Under the pieces are notes generated by a model that had not been told where the DNA came from, searched no databases, and saw nothing but the letters and a program-made list of their open reading frames with translations. This document shows positions 59,403 through 64,000 of a stretch of 64,000 nt of DNA, in pieces; the first letter of the stretch is position 1, and every line of letters begins with the position of its first letter. A program made the position numbers and the translations under genes. Where the stretch lies: positions 96,854 through 160,853 of the forward strand of contig JAVERC010000003.1 in assembly GCA_034007295.1 (NCBI GenBank), read 5' to 3'. The DNA is from JACKCP01 sp034007295. Its GTDB lineage: Bacteria > Desulfobacterota > Desulfobacteria > Desulfobacterales > JACKCP01.

Positions 59403-60173
59403 ATGGAAAAGATTGATAGATATATAAATAAAATTATTTGTGGAGATAGCTTGGAGGAAATGAAAAAATTGCCTTCAGAAAGCATTGATTTAGTTGTTAC
59501 TTCTCCGCCGTATAATTTAAAAAATTCTACTGGAAATGGAATGAAAAATGGCAGAGGGGGGAAATGGGCAAATGCAGCCCTGGTTAACGGCTACTCTCAT
59601 TATGATGATTGCATGCCCCATGATGAATATGCTAATTGGCAGCGAAGTTGTCTTGGAGAAATGATGAGGCTGATTAAAGAAGATGGTGCTGTCTTTTATA
59701 ATCATAAATGGCGTGTTCAAGGGGGAATGCTGCAAGATAGGCAAGATATTGTTCAAGGGTTTCCTGTGCGTCAGATTATTATCTGGCAGAGAAGCGGAGG
59801 GATTAATTTTAACCCGGGCTATTTTTTGCCAACTTACGAAGTTATCTATCTAATTGCAAAGTCAAAGTTTAAATTAGCACCAAAGTCTAATAAGCATGGT
59901 GATGTCTGGAAATTCGGTCAAGAGCTTAAAAACCATCATCCTGCACCTTTTCCTGTAAAACTTATTGATAGAATTATTTCTTCAACAACTGCTGAAATTA
60001 TACTTGATCCTTTTATTGGATCAGGAACTACAGCTGTTGTTGCTCAGGAACTAGGGCGTAAATATATAGGTTTTGATATTTCCCCTGATTATTGCAAAAT
60101 GGCGGAAGAACGCTTAGAAAAAAATAAAATTTCAAGTGAACTAAGCTATAAACGCCAAGGAACTTTTATTTAA
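59403..60173 (+). CDS. type II DNA methyltransferase, beta class (probably N4-cytosine)
   Basis: This is a 256-residue methyltransferase. Motif IV TSPPYNL comes first, near 34-40, and the SAM motif I DPFIGSGTTAVVAQ near 200-213 comes last: the order of the beta class. SPPY, and not DPPY, is the form usual in N4-cytosine enzymes. Other motifs seen are WRVQGGMLQDRQD near 101-113 and KYIGFDISPDYCKMAEERL near the end. The restriction nuclease gene begins on the very next base after its stop. Its role is to protect the nuclease's site in the host genome. Confidence 0.92.
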   Translation: MEKIDRYINKIICGDSLEEMKKLPSESIDLVVTSPPYNLKNSTGNGMKNGRGGKWANAALVNGYSHYDDCMPHDEYANWQRSCLGEMMRLIKEDGAVFYNHKWRVQGGMLQDRQDIVQGFPVRQIIIWQRSGGINFNPGYFLPTYEVIYLIAKSKFKLAPKSNKHGDVWKFGQELKNHHPAPFPVKLIDRIISSTTAEIILDPFIGSGTTAVVAQELGRKYIGFDISPDYCKMAEERLEKNKISSELSYKRQGTFI

Positions 60174-60968
60174 ATGAATATTTACACAAAAGAATCATTA
60201 ATAGAGAAATTCAATGAAATAGCTGGTTTTGGTTTTATCCCTAATGCAAGAACTGGAAATCATGGAGGCATTGGCAATACATTAGAGGATTTACTTGGAA
60301 TAGAAGAAAATAACCTGCCGATCCCTAATGCTTCTGAATGGGAATTAAAAACACAAAGACTTAAAACTTCAGCTCTTAATACATTGTTTCATATAGAGCC
60401 GTCACCGAGAGCAATAAAGTTTATTCCAAATATTTTGCTTCCTATGTATGGCTGGCAGCATAAAGAAGCAGGGAAAAAATACCCTTTAACAGAAATGTCT
60501 TTCAGGCAGACTATTCATGGAAACTCTCCAAGTGACCGAGGGTTTAGGGTTGTTATTGACAGAATAAGCCATAGGGTTGCTATTTCTTTTAATTCCAATA
60601 AGGTTATAGAAAAACATCAAGAATGGCTGAAAAGTGTAAAAAAAAGAGTTGGTAATTTAGATGAATTAAATCCCCAGCCATATTGGGGGTTTAATGATCT
60701 TGAGCATAAAATTGGCTCAAAATTGCATAATTGTTTTTTTGTACAAGCTGAAGTTAAGAAAATTAATGGTTTAGAGCATTATTGGTACAAGAAAGTTCAA
60801 ATGCTCGAAACATTCAGCTTTGAAGGTTTTTTAAATGAATTAGAAAAAGGCAATGTATTAGTAGATTTTGATGCCAGAACTGGTCATAATCATGGGACAA
60901 AATTTAGATTGCGACAAAATTTTTATCCAAATTTATATAAAAAATCTAAGTTGATAATTGACCTGTAA
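60174..60968 (+). CDS. MvaI/BcnI-family type II restriction endonuclease
   Basis: This is a 264-residue nuclease. GFIPNARTGNHGGIGNTLED near residues 19-38, then LLGIEENN and EWELKTQR near 59-66, match the MvaI/BcnI family as I know it. The E-x-K in WELKTQ, with an upstream Glu/Asp, is the metal-binding catalytic core. The family cuts CCWGG (MvaI) or CCSGG (BcnI), so a CC-N-GG site is likely here. The methyltransferase gene ends directly before the ATG with no spacer. The pair should be an active restriction-modification system; no controller gene is seen. Confidence 0.85.
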   Translation: MNIYTKESLIEKFNEIAGFGFIPNARTGNHGGIGNTLEDLLGIEENNLPIPNASEWELKTQRLKTSALNTLFHIEPSPRAIKFIPNILLPMYGWQHKEAGKKYPLTEMSFRQTIHGNSPSDRGFRVVIDRISHRVAISFNSNKVIEKHQEWLKSVKKRVGNLDELNPQPYWGFNDLEHKIGSKLHNCFFVQAEVKKINGLEHYWYKKVQMLETFSFEGFLNELEKGNVLVDFDARTGHNHGTKFRLRQNFYPNLYKKSKLIIDL

Positions 60969-60980
60969 ACAAATTTTGAT

Positions 60981-61150
60981 GGCCTCGTAAAAAGTCGAAA
61001 ATTTAAAATTAGCACACATCTTTAACTCGTTCCAAAGCTCTTGCTTTGGAATGCCGTTTGAGGAATAGAATTTGTGCGAGGTTCAAGTCTGATCTTGACT
61101 TATTGCACAGTAAAAAAAGTCAAAACAAGATTTTATCTTTTTTCAGAACC
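60981..61150. repeat. non-coding segment with hairpin, probable degenerate intergenic repeat
   Basis: It begins GGCCTCGTAAAAAGTCGAAA and contains a perfect 8-bp hairpin TCCAAAGC-TCTT-GCTTTGGA at 61031-61050 extended by one pair. I recall GCCTCGTAAAAAGTC-like repeats in related genomes, but there is no second copy in this window. Confidence 0.4.
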
Positions 61151-61297
61151 TCTGCACTTCCAGAAAGACCTTAAAATGAAGTAAAAAATCTAAAAAATGT
61201 AAATAACCAAAAAACAAATGTTTAAAAATAACCAAGAAATTTAAAATAGTTACAAAAGTTTTAAACAAAAATTATTAACAATGATAATAAACTTTTT

Positions 61298-61402
61298 TTA
61301 TGGTTTCAAAAACCGCCCATTTTCCATAACATAAACAAAATCTCCTATTTCACTTGCTTCTTCATGGTCATGGTCAGCAAGAACAAAAAAATTTGTTATG
61401 CA
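61298..61402 (-). pseudogene. C-terminal remnant of an ABC transporter ATP-binding protein
   Basis: A 34-codon open stretch on the minus strand reads NFFVLADHDHEEASEIGDFV, then YVMENGRFLKP and a stop. This is the switch-His region and end of an ABC ATPase (compare ...THDxxEAxxxADxIxVMENG). A TAA and no start lie just upstream, so only the tail of the gene is left. Confidence 0.65.
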
Positions 61403-61468
61403 TTAATAGTATGATATTATAGCCAGATAGTATGAACTTGGCATTTTTTACCCCGGCGGAGGTTATTT

Positions 61469-61717
61469 ATGGGTACAATACGAAAAACAATTACTGTAAC
61501 TGATAAGCAGGATAAGTGGATAAAGGCACAGATTAATGCCGGTGAATTTACCAATGACAGCGAATATATTCGTGATCTGATACGTCGTGATCAGGCCCGT
61601 CAGGCTGATATTGAAGCAATCCGTGCTGCACTGACCGAGGCAGAGCAAAGCGGAGAACCAAAACGCTTTGATGCTGGTGAATTTAGAAAAGAAATGATTG
61701 CAAAACATGGCAAATAA
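61469..61717 (+). CDS. parD: ParD-family antitoxin
   Basis: This is an 82-residue ribbon-helix-helix protein. RKTITVTDKQDKWIKAQINA is followed by GEFTNDSEYIRDLIRRDQAR, the characteristic ParD segment, and a basic/acidic toxin-binding tail (GEPKRFDAGEFRKEMIAKHG). A CGGAGG site precedes the ATG. The parE start overlaps its end by 11 bases, the normal arrangement, but that toxin is truncated. Confidence 0.88.
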   Translation: MGTIRKTITVTDKQDKWIKAQINAGEFTNDSEYIRDLIRRDQARQADIEAIRAALTEAEQSGEPKRFDAGEFRKEMIAKHGK

Positions 61718-61808
61718 AAAGGCTGAATACAGATTATCTTCAAAAGCTGTTGAAGATATGGAAGGCATCTGGCCTAAGTTTTATTCTGAAATGAATTTTT
61801 TTGAGTAA
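61707..61808 (+). pseudogene. truncated ParE toxin (33 codons)
   Basis: MANKKAEYRLSSKAVEDMEG then IW matches the first helix of ParE toxins (normally about 95-100 residues). It runs into PKFYSEMNFFE and a stop; the RelE/ParE-like core is gone. The break point equals that of the fragment at 57655-57752. After it, 61809-62087 shows no gene. Confidence 0.78.
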
Positions 61809-62087
61809 TTTTATTTTGCTCTTTCTGAAGATTGAAGATAAAAGGTAAGTAAATTGTTTTTTTGTGTTTTGCCGGTTTTTTAATTATTTGAAAATATTAA
61901 TCATTTTGAAATCTTTGGTTCGTTTTTATCGGCGACTGATTTCGTCTTTATGTGCAGGAATTTTAAATAAAGATAAAAGAATCTAATACTTTTTTATATT
62001 AAAATCTAATATCTCATGACGCTTATGCCGGGTAAAAAATAAGATTTGAAAGAGAATAACTTTAGAGGTTGATATGGAGTTTTAAGA

Positions 62088-63125
62088 ATGAAGAATAAAT
62101 ATAATGTGCTTGATTTGTTTTCAGGATGTGGGGGACTTTCCCTCGGCTTTCATAATAGTGGGTTTGATATTAAATATGCTATTGATAACTGGAGTGTTGC
62201 TTTAGACACGCTACAGTATAACCATCCCCAGACAAAAACTATTTGTGCAGATATTTCTACCATTTCAGTTAAAGATATTATTGATAATAAAAATATAGAT
62301 GTGATAATTGGTGGGCCACCATGCCAAGGTTTTTCAATTGCTGGAAAAAGAATTATTGATGATGAGCGAAACAAGCTTTATAAAAAATATTTAGATTTTG
62401 TTTGCTTATTAAGACCTAGAGCATTTTTAATGGAAAATGTTCCCAATATTGCTTCTATGGGTGAAGGTTCAATTTTAACTTCTATATTAAATGATTTCAA
62501 GGAAGCTGGGTATTATTTGAGTTGGAGTATTTTAAAAGCTTCAGATTATGGTGTCCCCCAGGATCGAAGACGTTTTTTTTTAATAGGATTTAAAAATAAG
62601 GAACAATTTGATTTCAGATCAATGACTAAATATATAAAAAATAAAATAACCTCAAAAGAAGCCATTTCAGATTTACCAGAAGACGATATCTTACCGGAAG
62701 AAGGTTATCCATTTAAGCCTACTTCAGAATATCAGGAATTTATGAGAAATGGTTCTCTAGGTATACACAATCATATTACAACCAAACATACTGATAAAAC
62801 AAAAGAAATTATCAGTTTGGTTCCAGATGGAGGGGATTATAAGGATCTACCTGATAAGTATAGAGAAACAAGAAAGGTCAATATTGCATGGACAAGATTA
62901 AATAGCAACAAACCTAGTTTTACTATAGATACAGGACACCGGCATCACTTCCATTACAAATTTAATAGAGTTCCAACAGTCAGAGAATCTGCTAGAATCC
63001 AATCATTCCCAGATAATTTTATATTCTTGGGTAATAAATCAGATCAAGAAAAACAAGTTGGCAATGCAGTTCCGCCAATTCTTGCCTCTACTCTAGCCAA
63101 TGAAATGCTAACTATATTAGGATAA
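62088..63125 (+). CDS. DNA (cytosine-5) methyltransferase
   Basis: This is a 345-residue C5 methyltransferase with all core motifs. Motif I is DLFSGCGGLSLGF (5-17), and motif IV GGPPCQGFS has the catalytic C79. Motif VI ENV is near 114, motif VIII QDRRRFFLIG near 158-167, and motif X GNAVPP near 326-331. The variable region before motif IX (about 195-260) sets the target site, which cannot be read by eye. The next gene starts four bases later and is probably its partner nuclease or an accessory protein. The codon use looks like the surrounding AT-rich genome. Confidence 0.95.
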   Translation: MKNKYNVLDLFSGCGGLSLGFHNSGFDIKYAIDNWSVALDTLQYNHPQTKTICADISTISVKDIIDNKNIDVIIGGPPCQGFSIAGKRIIDDERNKLYKKYLDFVCLLRPRAFLMENVPNIASMGEGSILTSILNDFKEAGYYLSWSILKASDYGVPQDRRRFFLIGFKNKEQFDFRSMTKYIKNKITSKEAISDLPEDDILPEEGYPFKPTSEYQEFMRNGSLGIHNHITTKHTDKTKEIISLVPDGGDYKDLPDKYRETRKVNIAWTRLNSNKPSFTIDTGHRHHFHYKFNRVPTVRESARIQSFPDNFIFLGNKSDQEKQVGNAVPPILASTLANEMLTILG

Positions 63126-63129
63126 ACCT

Positions 63130-63924
63130 ATGTATAGAATACCACAAAATTATTTTTTTAGAATACATCATGTTAGACCAAGATTTAAAAATAACATAGA
63201 GAATGTTTTGATTTTTATAGCTGAGGAAATTCAAAGAATAAATCAAGGGAACTGTAGCGATTTTAAGTTTAATTTAAATTCTGCTATTAGGCGCTTTCCA
63301 GGTAATTATAATTTAACCGACAAAACAATAAATAATTGGAGAACCGAAATATCCTCACTATTTGGTTTTTATATAGAAAATAAGAAAAATGATTTAACTC
63401 TAGTCTCTCAAAGAGCTAAAGACTTAGTAAAAAATCAAGATTTAGTTCAATTTTTTAAAATTTTTCTCTTTTTCTTTCAATATCCTGGCGGCCATATTAA
63501 ACCACATGAAGTAGAAAAATATATATTAAAAGGGGTACGGTTTAAACCAACTCATAAAATACTTGAGTTATTGATAGAACTGAAAAAGTTAACTGGAAAA
63601 AGCATTGGAATATCTAAGGCTGAAGCAACACACATATTATTCAATGATTTAAGAGTAACTACAGGTTTAGAAAATATTTATGATACAGCTAAACGCTTTC
63701 TAGATTTGAAGATAAAAAATATAGAATATGATTGGACTGGTGATGTAATTCGTTATGCTGGAGATATCCTTGATTATATGGTGATTGCAAATCTACTAAA
63801 ATCATATAATGGTCAATTTTATATTAACTCATTAGAACAAAATACTATTGATTTTTTTTTAAAAAATCCAAGCTTGTCATCCGTAATTCCAAAATGCACT
63901 AAACTCCATAGTCTGAAAATGTAA
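63130..63924 (+). CDS. unknown protein coupled to the C5 methyltransferase, putative restriction component
   Basis: This 264-residue soluble protein has no family I can name with confidence. The first about 90 residues are helical (YFFRIHHVRPRFKNNIENVL, TINNWRTEISSLFGFYIEN). The middle resembles winged-helix DNA-binding parts (GGHIKPHEVEKYILKGVRFK, KSIGISKAEATHILFNDLRV). The PD-(D/E)xK nuclease pattern is not obvious. Starting four bases after a C5 methyltransferase, it is most simply a restriction endonuclease or its DNA-recognition subunit. The stop is real and the last 76 bases of the window (pyrimidine-rich) show no supported gene, so a second nuclease gene could follow outside. Confidence 0.55.
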   Translation: MYRIPQNYFFRIHHVRPRFKNNIENVLIFIAEEIQRINQGNCSDFKFNLNSAIRRFPGNYNLTDKTINNWRTEISSLFGFYIENKKNDLTLVSQRAKDLVKNQDLVQFFKIFLFFFQYPGGHIKPHEVEKYILKGVRFKPTHKILELLIELKKLTGKSIGISKAEATHILFNDLRVTTGLENIYDTAKRFLDLKIKNIEYDWTGDVIRYAGDILDYMVIANLLKSYNGQFYINSLEQNTIDFFLKNPSLSSVIPKCTKLHSLKM

Positions 63925-64000
63925 TATTTTTTTCTTTTCTTTTTCTTATTTTCTTCTAAAGAAAGACAAATTTTTAAAATCTCTTCTTCAATTTTCTTTT

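Noticed and set aside
61463..61768. 101-codon minus-strand frame over the parD locus
   Set aside because: ParD on the plus strand is strongly supported; the opposite frame has no start signal or family.
63925..64000. Minus-strand frame entering from the right edge
   Set aside because: It would have to overlap more than 100 bases of the plus-strand gene; the Lys-rich translation reflects a pyrimidine tract, and no family is visible in so short a piece.
1..64000. CRISPR array, rRNA, tRNA or complete insertion sequence with transposase
   Set aside because: None was found by reading; no run of equal repeats with spacers, no cloverleaf and no DDE-type transposase gene were recognised. A dedicated tRNA or ncRNA scan was not possible.

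Overview
The window looks like part of the chromosome of a low-GC, strictly or mainly anaerobic Gram-negative bacterium, most likely a Desulfobacterota (deltaproteobacterial) sulfate-reducer relative. The reasons are PEP-CTERM sorting signals and accessory genes, outer-membrane proteins, many PAS-type sensors and sigma-54 activators, a butyrate/acetyl-CoA type acyl-CoA cluster and FeoAB. This is inference from gene content; no rRNA or tRNA gene was seen and no database was searched.

Bases 1-20,000 are a cell-envelope region tied to the PEP-CTERM/exosortase system. It holds the tail of a TIGR03790-type protein, an MMPL-type RND exporter, and an acyltransferase / amidohydrolase / adenylate-forming enzyme / ThiF-like cassette. 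On the minus strand follow a TPR lipoprotein (PrsT-like), a LolA-like protein and an AMIN plus beta-barrel outer-membrane protein. The block continues with a CPBP protease, an ExeA-type ATPase fused to an OmpA domain, a coiled-coil membrane protein with a RelE-like tail, a PilZ protein and two PEP-CTERM proteins. No exosortase is in the window.

Bases 19,700-23,600 hold housekeeping genes (galE, a SUI1 factor, a tautomerase) and a large porin-like protein. Bases 23,800-31,500 hold a sigma-54 activator facing a CoA-transferase / acyl-CoA dehydrogenase / cysteine protein / thiolase operon. That operon has a textbook -24/-12 promoter and two palindromic upstream sites. A Fur-family regulator with its own operator follows. 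Bases 32,800-41,600 are a signalling block: sensor kinase, NtrC-type regulator, hybrid kinase and chemotaxis receptor.

Bases 41,600-50,400 (minus strand) hold an OYE-type flavin enzyme and a six-gene set ordered anti-sigma, periplasmic sensor-like protein, ECF sigma factor, TolC-like, adaptor, RND pump. This matches the order of cnrYXHCBA but with an HAE-type pump. FeoAB, a UbiA prenyltransferase, an ABC-F ATPase and a cache sensor follow.

Bases 57,500-64,000 are an accessory/defence island. It contains two toxin-antitoxin loci whose toxins are broken, a second parE fragment, a pair of unknown genes flanked by short direct repeats, an MvaI/BcnI-type restriction-modification pair, an ABC-ATPase remnant, and a C5 methyltransferase followed by an unrecognised gene that may be its nuclease.

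Two families of structured, MITE-like repeats are scattered between the genes. Family A is about 145 bp with nine copies; family B is about 200 bp with two full copies and one deleted copy. At three places these repeats supply the stop codon of the neighbouring gene.
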